The notes: generated by a model not told the origin, from the sequence alone. Shown: positions 1-10,454, numbered from the stretch's first letter. The stretch: DNA of 64,000 nucleotides from Sphingorhabdus sp. YGSMI21 (GCF_002776575.1 NZ_CP022548.1:2185001-2249000); one strand, 5' to 3'. Numbers and translations: made by a program.

Positions 1-605
1 TGTTCTTCCTGCGATGGTTCTTCAAACTGTGTCAGTTTGATGCCATTGTCTTCGCTCAGCAGGCGCATTGGGCCAGCGCCATGCCCGGCCCGGAACAGTC
101 CCATTTCCGGCTGGGCGAGCAGCTGGAGAAAATTGGGATGCGGCGCATCGAGCTTGATCTCGATCACCCGGCCTGTCATCGACACCACTTCGTCGACCAC
201 CGAAACATCATGTTGCAGGCGACTGTTGCGCAATTCGACAAAGCGTTCGCGCAGCAGGCGCGCAACCCGCTCGGCGGTGATCTCCCTGCCGTCGTCCCAT
301 CTGGCGTCGAACAGGCGGAAAATATAGCTCAGCCCGTCGTCGGAAACGATCCAGCGTGCAGCTAGCGCGGGTACCACCCGGCCCTCTTCATCAAGCCCGA
401 CCAGTCCCTTGGCAATTGAAGCGCGCATCGTTGCGGAGGCAAAATTCAGTCGCGTCCCGATCGGATTGATCCGCGTTTCGCCATCTTCGACCACGGTGAC
501 TCTCACCTGATCCTCATCTCCGGCAAAGCCGCAGGCGCCGAGCATCGTTACGGCGAAAGCCGCAAAAATGCTGTTACGCCGGAATGTCGAACGGAAATTC
601 ATCAT
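1..605 (-). CDS. Peptide ABC transporter substrate-binding lipoprotein (C-terminus beyond window)
   Basis: Partial gene running off the left edge, with 201 codons visible. The protein starts with a short charged N-region, a hydrophobic stretch and a lipobox-like LGAC (residues 22-25), so it is probably an outer- or inner-membrane-anchored periplasmic lipoprotein. The mature part (DGETRINPIG, GLVGLDEEGRVVPALAARW, GLSYIFRLFDARWDDG) follows the opening of SBP_bac_5 solute-binding proteins, which bind peptides or nickel for ABC importers. Its ATG (605-603) overlaps the TGA of the upstream binding-protein gene in an ATGA arrangement, so the two are probably translationally coupled. No permease or ATPase gene is visible; it could lie beyond the edge. 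Confidence 0.8.
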   Translation of the reverse strand, partial: MMNFRSTFRRNSIFAAFAVTMLGACGFAGDEDQVRVTVVEDGETRINPIGTRLNFASATMRASIAKGLVGLDEEGRVVPALAARWIVSDDGLSYIFRLFDARWDDGREITAERVARLLRERFVELRNSRLQHDVSVVDEVVSMTGRVIEIKLDAPHPNFLQLLAQPEMGLFRAGHGAGPMRLLSEDNGIKLTQFEEPSQEE

Positions 606-2143
606 GGCCTTATACGCAAAGTGCGGCTGGGATGCACATTGGAAATATTATCTTTCCACCCCGCGATCCGCTCCGCCACGAGGCTGCGGGTGACATAGAA
701 ATAGAGCGGCAGGACAGGCATGTCGGTAATCAGGATCGCTTCGGCCTGTTGCGTCAATGTCCGGCGTCGGGCCGGGTCCGGTTCGGCGAAAGCAAGCACG
801 AGCAGCCGGTCATAATCGGGATTGTCGTAGCCTGAATAATTGCCCGCGCCATTGGCCTGCTGGTGAACCTGCAGGAAATTTTCCGGTGTCGGAAGGTCAG
901 CAATCCAGCCGGAGCGGGCGAGCGAGAATTCATGGCGGCGCAGCGCGGCGAAATGGAGGGCTGCCTCGCTGTTGAACAGGCTGGCTTCGACGCCAAGCGG
1001 CTGCCACATGGCGGCCATCGCGACGGCAACCCGGCGATGTTCGGTGGAGCTGTTGAAGCGAATTTCGAAGCGCAGCGGATGGCCCGCGTCAAATCCCGCC
1101 GCCTCGAGCAATGCACGCGCTTCCCGCAATCTCTTCTCCCGCGGCCAGTCTGCCCATTCGGGCCTAGCCGCTTGCGCGCCGACCAGTCCTGGTGGCAGCA
1201 ATCCCCATGCGGGAATATTACCGATGCCGATGACCTTCTCGGCGATCCACTGGCGTTCGACTGCCATGGACAGAGCGGTTCGCACCCTGCGGTCGTCAAA
1301 GGGCGGTGCGCGAGTGTTGAAAGCGAAATAATAGCTGCCCAGATAGGGCACGCTGTGGGCGGCGGCAGGATGATGTTCTTTCAGCCATTGATGGCGGCTT
1401 GCGGGGTAATCCGCCGCAATATCCGCGCCGCCGGAGAGGAACAGGCGCATCGCGGACAGGCTGTCATCCATCGGCTTCCAGATGATTGTCGCTGTGGGTG
1501 CCGCTTCGTCATGCCAGGCAGGATTGCGCTCCAGCCGGGCATGGTCATTCAGCTTCCATTCGGACAGTTGATAAGGTCCACTGGCGACCATCGGACGGTC
1601 CGCTGTCCACTGGTCGCCGGCTTCCTTGATCCGGTGGAGCGGCAGCGCTGCCATGGCCGGATGGGCCAACAGCGCCGGCAGCGCCGGATCGGGAGCGGCG
1701 AGCGATACGATCACCAGATTGCCGTCCGGCGCCTCGATAGCGAGTATATTGCCAAACAGGGCCTGGGCAGGCGCCGCCGTTTCGGACGCACGCAGGCGGC
1801 GCAGCAGGGCAGGGAAGAGCGAGGCATCAAAGGCAGTGCCATCGGAAAAGCGCAAATTGTCCCGCAGGGTGAAGGCCCAGGTCAGACCATCGGCGGCAAT
1901 TTGCCAGCTTTTTGCCAATCCCGGCTCCGCCGCACCGCCGGCATCCAGACGGGTCAGACCCTCGAACTGGTCCGCAGCAACCCGGAGCGAGGACAAGTCG
2001 GATATTTTTTGCGGGTCGAGGCCCTTGATCTCCGAATCGGACAGGCGGACGATCTGCGCCGGTCCCGGCGCGGTATCTGCCACCGGTCTGCTATCGCAGG
2101 ATATCAGCAGCAGGCAGGTGCAGAGAAGAGCGATATAGCGCAT
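602..2143 (-). CDS. Peptide/oligopeptide ABC transporter substrate-binding lipoprotein
   Basis: A 513-residue protein, the usual size for SBP_bac_5 (DppA/OppA-type) periplasmic binding proteins. It opens with a lipoprotein signal ending LLISC (Cys16). Family features follow: DPQKISDLSSLRVAADQFEGLTRLD, then AKSWQIAADGLTWAFTLRDNLRFSDGTAFDA, and a late YSGYDNPDYDRLL segment. Such proteins capture peptides in the periplasm and hand them to an ABC permease. The downstream gene is a second binding protein, overlapping by ATGA. The gene is divergent from the acyl-CoA dehydrogenase-like gene, with about 80 bases between them. The ligand cannot be read from sequence. Confidence 0.88.
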   Translation of the reverse strand: MRYIALLCTCLLLISCDSRPVADTAPGPAQIVRLSDSEIKGLDPQKISDLSSLRVAADQFEGLTRLDAGGAAEPGLAKSWQIAADGLTWAFTLRDNLRFSDGTAFDASLFPALLRRLRASETAAPAQALFGNILAIEAPDGNLVIVSLAAPDPALPALLAHPAMAALPLHRIKEAGDQWTADRPMVASGPYQLSEWKLNDHARLERNPAWHDEAAPTATIIWKPMDDSLSAMRLFLSGGADIAADYPASRHQWLKEHHPAAAHSVPYLGSYYFAFNTRAPPFDDRRVRTALSMAVERQWIAEKVIGIGNIPAWGLLPPGLVGAQAARPEWADWPREKRLREARALLEAAGFDAGHPLRFEIRFNSSTEHRRVAVAMAAMWQPLGVEASLFNSEAALHFAALRRHEFSLARSGWIADLPTPENFLQVHQQANGAGNYSGYDNPDYDRLLVLAFAEPDPARRRTLTQQAEAILITDMPVLPLYFYVTRSLVAERIAGWKDNISNVHPSRTLRIRP

Positions 2144-2222
2144 GTTACCCGTCTAGATGTTTTTGCCGGCTCGACAAAGCGGAACTCTTGTGCTTGTTCA
2201 ATGCGCTTAGGAGAAATGCTGC

Positions 2223-3404
2223 ATGACCGGCTTACATTATGATATTTCCACCATCGGCGATGTGGGGCCTGCGATTTCGGGGCTGTTGCCCGAAATTGCG
2301 GCGCGCGCTGAGGAAACCGAAAAGGCGCGGCGCCTGCCAGCCGATCTCGCGGCAAAGCTGGCTGGAGCAGGGGCCTTCAATCTGTCCAAGCCGGCTTCGC
2401 TGGGCGGGCTGGAGCTGGAGCCGCTCGACTTCATGAAAATCGTCGCCACGGTTGCCGAAGCAGATGCCAGCGCCGGCTGGTGCGTGATGATCGCGGTGAC
2501 CTCGACGCTTGGCGCGGCCTATATGGCTGAGCCGGTGGCGCAGGAAATATTCGGGGCTGATGATGTCATCACCGGCGGTGTTTTCGCGCCGATGGGCCGG
2601 GCCGAGGACATGGGCGACCATTATCTGCTTAGCGGCCAGTGGCAATGGGGTTCCGGCTCCGCCAATTGCTCCTGGCTGGGCGGCGGGGCGATGATCTTCA
2701 AGGATGGGGAGCTGCAGAAATTCGATAATGATGCTCCCTATCACCGGATGCTGTTCTTTCCGGCCAGTGATGTCTCCTTCATCGACAGCTGGCATGTCGC
2801 CGGTTTGAAAGGCACGGGATCGGGCGATTTCTCGGTAGAGAAGGTGCAGGTACCAAAGGATCGCAGCGTGTCTTTCGTGGGCGACCAGCCTCGCAATCCC
2901 GGTGCCCTGTACAAGTTTCCGCTATTTGGCCTGCTGGCGCTCGGGGTGTCTTCGGTCGCTCTCGGCAATGCCCGGGCCGCGCTGGAAGAAATCCGCACTA
3001 TCGCGATCAACAAGAAGACGCCCGGTGGCGGGCGTTCGATGGCGCAGCGGGCCACCGTTCAGGTCGAACTGGCGCGGGCGACGGCGCTGCTGGCCGGTGC
3101 TTTCGGCTTTCTGGAAAATGCCATTGCCGAATGCTGGGCCGAAGCGCGGGGCAGCGATGAAATTTCCGTGAAGGGCCGGGCCAATTTGCGCCTTGCCTGT
3201 GCCCATGCCACGGAAATATCCGCTGAAGTCTGCAAGACCGCCTATACGCTCGGCGGCGGATCTGCGGTCTATTCGGACAACAGTCTGCAACGCCGCTTCC
3301 GCGATGCCCATGTCGCGACCCAGCATATAGCGACGGCTCCTGCCGTATTCGAACTCGCGGGCCGGATATTGCTGGATCAGCCCGCTGACATGGCAATGTT
3401 ATAG
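2223..3404 (+). CDS. Acyl-CoA dehydrogenase-fold flavoprotein (HpaB/HsaA-like hydroxylase or dehydrogenase)
   Basis: A 393-residue protein with the acyl-CoA dehydrogenase architecture. A helical N-terminal part (LPEIAARAEETEKARRLPADLAAKLAGAGAFNLSKPASLGGLELEPLDFMKI) is followed by a beta-barrel middle (YLLSGQWQWGSGSANCSW, WHVAGLKGTGSGDFSVEKVQVP). A helical C-terminal dimerisation domain carries AYTLGGGSAVYSDNSLQRRFRDAHVATQH. That last motif and the short N-terminus suit the type-2 subfamily of two-component flavin-dependent monooxygenases (HsaA, DszC) as well as true dehydrogenases; no reductase partner lies next to it. AGGAGA sits eight bases before the ATG. The substrate is unknown. Confidence 0.8.
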   Translation: MTGLHYDISTIGDVGPAISGLLPEIAARAEETEKARRLPADLAAKLAGAGAFNLSKPASLGGLELEPLDFMKIVATVAEADASAGWCVMIAVTSTLGAAYMAEPVAQEIFGADDVITGGVFAPMGRAEDMGDHYLLSGQWQWGSGSANCSWLGGGAMIFKDGELQKFDNDAPYHRMLFFPASDVSFIDSWHVAGLKGTGSGDFSVEKVQVPKDRSVSFVGDQPRNPGALYKFPLFGLLALGVSSVALGNARAALEEIRTIAINKKTPGGGRSMAQRATVQVELARATALLAGAFGFLENAIAECWAEARGSDEISVKGRANLRLACAHATEISAEVCKTAYTLGGGSAVYSDNSLQRRFRDAHVATQHIATAPAVFELAGRILLDQPADMAML

Positions 3405-3467
3405 GGATGGGGCAAAAGCCGGATATCTGCACGGTGCGACCGGCCAGGCCAATCGATTGTCAAAAAC

Positions 3468-3554
3468 TGGTGCGGACGGCGGGACTCGAACCCGCACACC
3501 CATTTCGGATAGCAGATTTTAAGTCTGCTGCGTCTACCATTTCGCCACGTCCGC
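3468..3554 (-). tRNA. tRNA-Leu (anticodon TAA)
   Basis: On the minus strand, the acceptor arm GCGGACG pairs with CGTCCGC, followed by discriminator A and an encoded CCA (3470-3468). The anticodon stem-loop reads CAGACTTAAAATCTG with TAA at the centre. A long variable arm and the GGTTCGAGTCCC T-arm are present, as expected of a class II tRNA. Total length is 87 nt including CCA. Confidence 0.97.
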
Positions 3555-3651
3555 ACCGGTAGGTCCAGCTCTTGCCGGAGCCTAGCGACAAGCATTATTG
3601 CGCGCGCGCGGTCAAGTGCGCAGACACAATATCTCGCATTATTTTTGGAAA

Positions 3652-3933
3652 TCAGTTTTCGTTCAGCCGCTCGCGGATTTCCTTGCCGGGCTTGAAATAG
3701 GGCACTCTTTTGGCCGGAACTTCCACCGACTCTCCGGTGCGCGGGTTGCGACCGGTGCGCGGTTTGCGCTGACGGGTCGAAAAAGCGCCAAATCCGCGCA
3801 GTTCCACGCGCCCGCCTTCAGCCAGCTTCTGGCTGATCTGGTTGAAAAACAGGTCGACGATCTTTTCGATCTCATCCGGCTTCAGTTCCGGATTTTCTTC
3901 AGCCAGTTTTTCCAATAGTTCAGAACGTATCAT
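3652..3933 (-). CDS. ihfB: Integration host factor subunit beta
   Basis: A 93-residue DNA-bending protein of the HU/IHF family. It shows the helical dimerisation part ([29 protein letters not shown]), the [11 protein letters not shown] core and the intercalating arm [30 protein letters not shown]. Length and the ELRGFG signature fit IhfB rather than HU. IHF beta pairs with IhfA to bend DNA in transcription, replication and recombination. It follows rpsA on the same strand, but a strong terminator and a separate promoter-like site between them suggest independent expression. Confidence 0.95.
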   Translation of the reverse strand: MIRSELLEKLAEENPELKPDEIEKIVDLFFNQISQKLAEGGRVELRGFGAFSTRQRKPRTGRNPRTGESVEVPAKRVPYFKPGKEIRERLNEN

Positions 3934-4035
3934 CGGTGCGCCTTTCCGATTCCCGGTCGATCCAGTGAACTTCCTCGAAGGAAACTTTCGGAATCGGGCG
4001 GTCTGTCAGTTTCGAGACTCTTATTGATGCCAGAA

Positions 4036-4064
4036 ATTATGTCTATTTTCAATGGTCTTGGCAA
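4036..4064 (-). promoter_or_regulatory. Candidate sigma-70-type promoter for ihfB
   Basis: On the minus strand, TTGCCA (-35, 4064-4059) and CATAAT (-10, 4041-4036) are separated by exactly 17 bases. They lie downstream of the rpsA terminator and about 100 bases upstream of the ihfB ATG. Prediction from sequence only. Confidence 0.5.
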
Positions 4065-4100
4065 CCTTGTCAGAAAATCGGTGTGAAATGGGACAGGGAA

Positions 4101-4132
4101 AAGAAAAAGCCCGCCCCGATCAGGGGGCGGGC
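4101..4132 (-). terminator. Rho-independent terminator after rpsA
   Basis: Reading the minus strand, a nine-pair stem GCCCGCCCC/GGGGCGGGC with a short loop is followed by TTTTTCTTTT. It lies about 35 bases after the rpsA stop codon and separates rpsA from ihfB. Confidence 0.88.
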
Positions 4133-4164
4133 CTTTCCGTAATAGCTATGCTGTGTTTGAAGAA

Positions 4165-5868
<1,704 letters not shown>

Positions 5869-6075
5869 ATGGTTTATTCCTTGATAGTCAATTTTTCTGG
5901 CCAGGCGGTTGGTTCCGCCGGTCTTGGACCAAAATTGCCGCGGCCACCTCATGCGACCGCTGCATCCATCAGAAAACTGCCGATACTGGCTTATACGTGG
6001 GCAAGTGCAAATACCAAAAGCTGCGCCAAAGTCGTGCCGGTTCTTGTCCAGCCCGTCTTGCGCATCAACTGTCTG

Positions 6076-6720
6076 CTAGGCCGGTTCTTCTTTATCCCGG
6101 CCGCTTGTCCTCGCATTCACCAAGGCAATTGCCTGTTGAACGGCGGCGTCTATAGTCAAATTGGTGGTATCAAGCAAGTCTGCATCTTCCGCAGGCTTGA
6201 GCGGCGCCGTACTGCGGTTTTTGTCCCGATCGTCGCGCTTTAGAATGTCGGCCAGGATATCATCGAAATTGGCTGGCTCGCCGCGCCGCTTCATTTCCTC
6301 GAAACGCCTCACGGCGCGCGCTTCCGAAGAGGCGGTCACAAACAATTTTACGTCGGCATCGGGCGCGATGACCGTGCCGATATCGCGTCCATCCAGTACC
6401 GCCCCGGCAGGCTGATAGGCAAAATCCCGTTGCCGTTTGTCCAGCGCGCGCCGAACCTCCGGATGGATTGACACCCGGCTGGCCAGTCCACCGACCGTTT
6501 CGCTGCGCAATCCCGGATTGTCGAGCAAGGCACCGTCAAACTGGCAAGCGGCCAGCGCGTCTCCGGGATTGTCGGCGTTCCCGCCCTGTTCGCGGAGCGT
6601 CCAGCCGACCGCGCGATAAAGCAACCCGGTGTCGAGAAAGGGCAGGGCGAAATGTTTCGCCAGCCGTTTTGAAATCGTGCCTTTCCCCGAGGCGGTGGGG
6701 CCATCGACAGCGATGATCAT
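6076..6720 (-). CDS. cmk: Cytidylate kinase
   Basis: A 214-residue (d)CMP kinase, phosphorylating CMP and dCMP with ATP for pyrimidine nucleotide supply. The P-loop GPTASGKGT is at residues 7-15, followed by FLDTGLLYRAVGW, the DGRDIGTVIAPDADVKLFVTASSEARAVRR core and the DDRDKNRSTAPLKPA lid. Its start codon overlaps the stop of the small membrane protein gene (ATGA), placing both in one operon with aroA upstream. About 200 bases separate cmk from rpsA, room for an extra rpsA promoter. Confidence 0.96.
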   Translation of the reverse strand: MIIAVDGPTASGKGTISKRLAKHFALPFLDTGLLYRAVGWTLREQGGNADNPGDALAACQFDGALLDNPGLRSETVGGLASRVSIHPEVRRALDKRQRDFAYQPAGAVLDGRDIGTVIAPDADVKLFVTASSEARAVRRFEEMKRRGEPANFDDILADILKRDDRDKNRSTAPLKPAEDADLLDTTNLTIDAAVQQAIALVNARTSGRDKEEPA

Positions 6721-6977
6721 GAGCCTGAACCCGCACGGTTCCGGTACGCCTTCCAGAGACCGCCCACGGCAATGGAAATCCAGACCATTTCCAGCAGAAA
6801 TGATGCCAGATTGAAATATACCATGAGAGAGACGGTGAGCAAAAGGGCGCCCAGCAGGTTGGTGCCGTTATAGATAAACGGGTTCACCGCGTCCGCATAG
6901 ACATTATAACCATAGGCAAAAACGACAAGAATGCTGCCCGTAATTCCGATGACATTGGCGGTAAATCCGTCGATCAT
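6717..6977 (-). CDS. Small membrane protein, CBU_0592-like
   Basis: An 86-residue protein with three hydrophobic segments: ANVIGITGSILVVFAYGYNVY, FIYNGTNLLGALLLTVSLMVYF and FLLEMVWISIAVGGLWKAY. The pattern, including the FAY and NLLGA elements, resembles the CBU_0592-like family of small integral membrane proteins, whose function is unknown. It is sandwiched between aroA and cmk with 4-base start/stop overlaps on both sides, so it is translationally coupled to both. Its role cannot be deduced from these neighbours. Confidence 0.8.
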   Translation of the reverse strand: MIDGFTANVIGITGSILVVFAYGYNVYADAVNPFIYNGTNLLGALLLTVSLMVYFNLASFLLEMVWISIAVGGLWKAYRNRAGSGS

Positions 6978-8323
6978 CAGGAGGCAAGCGTCATCATGAG
7001 GTCTTGAAATCCCGGAAAGCTGGTTTGCACAGGCGTAACATCGTCAATCGTCAATCCGGATTTTGTCACCATAGCCGCGACGGCGAAGCTCATGGCGATA
7101 CGGTGATCCAGTGCGGTTTCGATCGCCGGCCTGGCTTTTCCTTCGGATAACGGCTTGCCGCCGCTGCCTTCGATCAGCAGGCCATCATCCTTCTCCGTCA
7201 ATTTTACGCCCAGCGCCTCAAGTCCCTTTGCCATTTGCGACAGGCGGTCGGACTCCTTGACCCGCAATTCGTGCAGGCCGCGAGTGGTGGTTTCGCCACT
7301 GGCCAAGGCGGCAGCGACGAACAATATCGGGAACTCGTCGATCATGCTGGGAGCTATATCGGCCGGCACATCGATGCCCGAAAGAGAGCTGTGTTTTGCA
7401 TGAATATCTGCGACCGGCTCACCGCCAACGGTGCGCTTTTTGAGGAAGCGTATATCGCCGCCCATTTGCTGCAATATGCCAAACAGACCGGCGCGCGTCG
7501 GGTTGATGCCGACATTTTCGATAATGATATCGGAGCCGGGGACGATCAGGGCTGCAACCACCATGAAGGCGGCAGAGGAGGGGTCTCCCGGCACCTTGAT
7601 CTTCTGTGGCTGCAGTTCCGTCTCGCCGGTGAGCGAAATGATCCGGCACCCGTCGGCGTCTGTCTCCACGCTGATGTCCGCGCCGAATCCCTTGAGCATT
7701 GTCTCGCTATGATCTCGGGTGAGTACAGGCTCGATGATCCGGGTGATGCCCGGCGTATTGAGGCCGGCCAGCAGAATCGCCGACTTGACCTGTGCAGAGG
7801 CGACCGGCAGGCGATATTCAATCGGAATGGCCGGGCAAAGACCGCGCACCGTCAACGGCAGGCAGGATTTGTGATCGGAAGTCTCGCGGGCCTGGATGTC
7901 CGCGCCCATCTCGGAGAGTGGATCGATCACTCGACCCATCGGCCGTTTCGAGAGGCTGGCATCGCCGACAAAGGTCGCGGAAATTCCGTGGGAAGCGATC
8001 AGTCCCATCAGCAGACGGGTCGAGGTGCCGCTATTGCCCATGTCGAGCGCATTGCCGGGCTGCATCAATCCGCCGACACCGACGCCATATACCGTCCAGA
8101 TGTCGTCCTTTTTCTCGATTCTGGCACCCATGGCTCGCAAGGCTGCTGCGGTGGCGAGAACATCCTCTCCTTCCAGCAGACCGGAGATCCGGCTTTTGCC
8201 GACGGCGAGCGCCGATAATATCAGCGCGCGATGTGATATGGATTTGTCACCAGGGACGGAAATCTCGCCGCTGAGCGGGCCAGACGGTTTGAACGTAACT
8301 GGCTGTGGAGTGTTGCTGGTCAT
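6977..8323 (-). CDS. aroA: 3-phosphoshikimate 1-carboxyvinyltransferase (EPSP synthase), class II-like
   Basis: A 448-residue enzyme joining shikimate-3-phosphate and phosphoenolpyruvate, sixth step of the shikimate pathway. Motifs in order: GDKSISHRALIL, LLEGEDVLATAAALRAMGA, GNSGTSTRLLMG, GDASLSKRPMGRV, SAQVKSAILLAGL, RDHSETMLKGFGA, PGDPSSAAF, NPTR and LRVKESDRL. The set RDHSE, GDKS, SAQVK and NPTR matches the four hallmarks of class II enzymes (as in Agrobacterium CP4). Unlike CP4, it has Gly rather than Ala after Asn-Ser in the PEP-site loop. It is first in a tight operon with the small membrane protein and cmk. Confidence 0.97.
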   Translation of the reverse strand: MTSNTPQPVTFKPSGPLSGEISVPGDKSISHRALILSALAVGKSRISGLLEGEDVLATAAALRAMGARIEKKDDIWTVYGVGVGGLMQPGNALDMGNSGTSTRLLMGLIASHGISATFVGDASLSKRPMGRVIDPLSEMGADIQARETSDHKSCLPLTVRGLCPAIPIEYRLPVASAQVKSAILLAGLNTPGITRIIEPVLTRDHSETMLKGFGADISVETDADGCRIISLTGETELQPQKIKVPGDPSSAAFMVVAALIVPGSDIIIENVGINPTRAGLFGILQQMGGDIRFLKKRTVGGEPVADIHAKHSSLSGIDVPADIAPSMIDEFPILFVAAALASGETTTRGLHELRVKESDRLSQMAKGLEALGVKLTEKDDGLLIEGSGGKPLSEGKARPAIETALDHRIAMSFAVAAMVTKSGLTIDDVTPVQTSFPGFQDLMMTLAS

Positions 8324-8506
8324 GTCAGAGCTTTGTTAGCGGAACGCACGAATGATTCGTGCAGGAATATCAAACGGCTTTTGACAGCGCTGCAAAGCTA
8401 TGGCAAGGCGCGCCGGATTTCGCGGCTGATTTAGGCAATACTTGACTCGGCGCATAGCAGACTTACCTATCAACGAATTGATTTAGACAGGATTTGGACA
8501 CCAGCC

Positions 8507-8830
8507 ATGGTTAAACCGGAATGGGGCACAAAACGCACATGCCCGAAATGTGGAACGCGCTTTTACGATCTGGGCAAGGAAGACCCGGCAACCTGTGTTG
8601 AATGCGGGGAAAGCTTCGTGCCAGAAGCGGTTCTGAAATCCAAACAGCCTATGCCTTTCGAAGCGCCAAAGAAGGCCGTGAAGAAGGAAGAGGATGCAGT
8701 GGACGATGATGATTTGGACATCAACATCGACGATGACGAGCCATCCCCGGACAATGAAGTTGACCTTGGCGGTGACGACGATTTGGGCGTCAGCAAAGGC
8801 AAAGGTGACGACGAACCCGACGAAACCTAA
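8507..8830 (+). CDS. TIGR02300 family protein (zinc-ribbon-like, acidic tail)
   Basis: A 107-residue protein starting MVKPEWGTKRTCPKCGTRFYDLGKEDPATCVECGESF. It carries two CxxC pairs (CPKC, CVEC) forming a probable zinc ribbon and the FYDLN-like segment typical of the alphaproteobacterial TIGR02300 family. A basic linker then leads to an Asp/Glu-rich tail (DDDDLDINIDDDEPSPDN, GGDDDLGVS). Function is unknown. It is divergent from aroA and lies just before the tRNA-Ala gene, a placement seen in other alphaproteobacteria. Confidence 0.9.
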   Translation: MVKPEWGTKRTCPKCGTRFYDLGKEDPATCVECGESFVPEAVLKSKQPMPFEAPKKAVKKEEDAVDDDDLDINIDDDEPSPDNEVDLGGDDDLGVSKGKGDDEPDET

Positions 8831-8880
8831 TTTTTGATTTGCATATTGGAGAGTGTCTGGATTAAAGGCGCTCTTCACAT

Positions 8881-8956
8881 GGGGCCTTAGCTCAGCTGGG
8901 AGAGCGCTTCGCTGGCAGCGAAGAGGTCAGCGGTTCGATCCCGCTAGGCTCCACCA
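8881..8956 (+). tRNA. tRNA-Ala (anticodon GGC)
   Basis: A 76-nt cloverleaf with acceptor GGGGCCT/AGGCTCC (one G-T pair), D-arm TAGCTCAGCTGGGAGAGC, anticodon stem CTTCGCT-GGC-AGCGAAG, T-arm GCGGTTCGATCCCGC and encoded CCA at 8954-8956. Confidence 0.97.
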
Positions 8957-9055
8957 TTTTCCTATATCTCCCATAACTGATCGTTTTTCCTATACTTCAG
9001 GCGGAGAATTCCTGTGGTAGCCCGGCGATACATGCAGGGCGCCGTGTGAGTGGCT

Positions 9056-10153
9056 TTAGCGACCGTGCGCTTCCATATGTTCGTCTCCTGGAGAATCGAA
9101 CAGCGGCTCTCCCAGAATGAAACCGATGATATTCGGACTTCCGGTCTGGGTGAGAAGCGCTTTGCCCACGATCAGAAGGGGAACCGCGATCAACGCGCCC
9201 GCCAGACCCCAAATCCAGGTGAAATAGCTGATCGCCAGCAGGATCACGACCGGGTTCATGGAAAAGCGCCGGCCCAATATCGATGGCGTGACGAGATTGG
9301 CTTCGACAGCCTGCACGCCGATATAGGCCAAGGTTGGAACCAGGCCGCCGCCCAGATCGCCGGTCGAGGCGGCCCCGAAGCCGAACAGCAGCACGGCCAT
9401 CAGCATCGGCCCCAGATAGGGGATGAAGTTCAATATGGCGGCCAGGCCACCCCACATCAGCGGCGATTCGATATCGAGCGCCCATGCGCCGAATGCGACG
9501 ATCACGCCGACCGCGATGTTGATCGAGGTTACGGCCCCGATATAGTGGGAAAGATCTCCGGTGATGCTGCGCCCGGCGCGTGCCGCTTTCAGACTGGACG
9601 CGAGGGTCGAGCGTTTCGATAATATGATCCGCTTCAGCCGCAGGCGGGATTCCAGCATGAAATAGACGAGCAACAGGACCAGCAGCAGTTCGAGTAGCAC
9701 GGCGGGTGTTGCATAAGCGGCTTCTTCCATGACGGTCGGGCTCGCCAGGACCACTTCCCGGCCTCTGGTTTCGCCGATGGTGGACGAAAATTCCGTGCCC
9801 ATTTGCGATACCGAAGCGGTGAACTGGCGGATATCGACCAGTCGCTCCTGCAATATATTGGTGATGTCGGGAAAACGCTCCGCAAGCTCGAGGGCCGGCT
9901 GCAGGATGAGCAGGAATGCGAAGGCGAGGAAGAACAGGAAGGTGAGGACGGACAAAAAGGCGGAAATCGGATTGGGTAGCCCCAGCTTTGTAAGTCCGCT
10001 GGTCAAGGGCAACAGCATCAGCATGATGACCATCGCGGCGAACAGGGGCCTGAAGAAAACAGCGCCCGCGGACAATACGAAGGGCAACGCCAGAAACAGG
10101 CCCAGCGACAACAGAAAAATGGTTGTCGACAATTGTCTTTTTGTCGGTGTCAT
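9056..10153 (-). CDS. AI-2E family transporter (UPF0118/PerM-type permease)
   Basis: A 365-residue polytopic membrane protein. It begins with two paired hydrophobic segments (TTIFLLSLGLFLALPFVLSAGAVFF, LFAAMVIMLMLLPLTSGLTK), has a soluble middle region, and ends in membrane helices carrying GGLAAILNFIPYLGPMLMAVLL and GRRFSMNPVVILLAISYFTWIWGLAGALIAVPLLI. The NFIPYLGP and NPVVI.L motifs are family signatures. Members include TqsA (autoinducer-2 export) and sodium/proton antiporters, so the substrate is uncertain. The start is unclear: the ATG used here has no good ribosome site, and an in-frame TTG near 10225 is an alternative overlapping the upstream gene's end. Confidence 0.85.
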   Translation of the reverse strand: MTPTKRQLSTTIFLLSLGLFLALPFVLSAGAVFFRPLFAAMVIMLMLLPLTSGLTKLGLPNPISAFLSVLTFLFFLAFAFLLILQPALELAERFPDITNILQERLVDIRQFTASVSQMGTEFSSTIGETRGREVVLASPTVMEEAAYATPAVLLELLLVLLLVYFMLESRLRLKRIILSKRSTLASSLKAARAGRSITGDLSHYIGAVTSINIAVGVIVAFGAWALDIESPLMWGGLAAILNFIPYLGPMLMAVLLFGFGAASTGDLGGGLVPTLAYIGVQAVEANLVTPSILGRRFSMNPVVILLAISYFTWIWGLAGALIAVPLLIVGKALLTQTGSPNIIGFILGEPLFDSPGDEHMEAHGR

Positions 10154-10214
10154 ATGGCTCGGCTGCTGTTCAGTCGAAGGCGTTGCACTGGCCTCCCGGC
10201 TGCTATGGTTCGTG

Positions 10215-10454
10215 TCATCCTCCAATATGCGCCGCGCCTTTCTGTGCAAATTTGTCTGCGCCCTTGGCGCATTTCGAGGCTACGACCGGATAGTCGATCT
10301 TCAGCGCCACTTCGGACCGCAGCGCCTGGGCTTCGGTTCTTTCGCATTCGCGCAGCGTTGCAAAGACGCGTTCGTCCCGGGCCATTTCCCGGCACATGCT
10401 CATGTCGTCCGAACATCCCATCAGGACGATAGCGTAGGCAAGGCTGCTGATCAT
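10215..10454 (-). CDS. Small putative lipoprotein, unknown function
   Basis: A 79-residue protein. The short hydrophobic N-terminus ends in a lipobox-like VLMGC, followed by a Cys- and charge-rich stretch (SMCREMARDERVFATLRECERTEAQALR) and a basic C-terminus with a third Cys (ASKCAKGADKFAQKG). Two ATGs are possible; the second (10454) is preferred because GGAG lies six bases before it, and the first has no such site. It is co-directional with and just upstream of the AI-2E-type transporter, suggesting co-expression. I do not recognise a named family. Confidence 0.6.
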   Translation of the reverse strand: MISSLAYAIVLMGCSDDMSMCREMARDERVFATLRECERTEAQALRSEVALKIDYPVVASKCAKGADKFAQKGAAHIGG

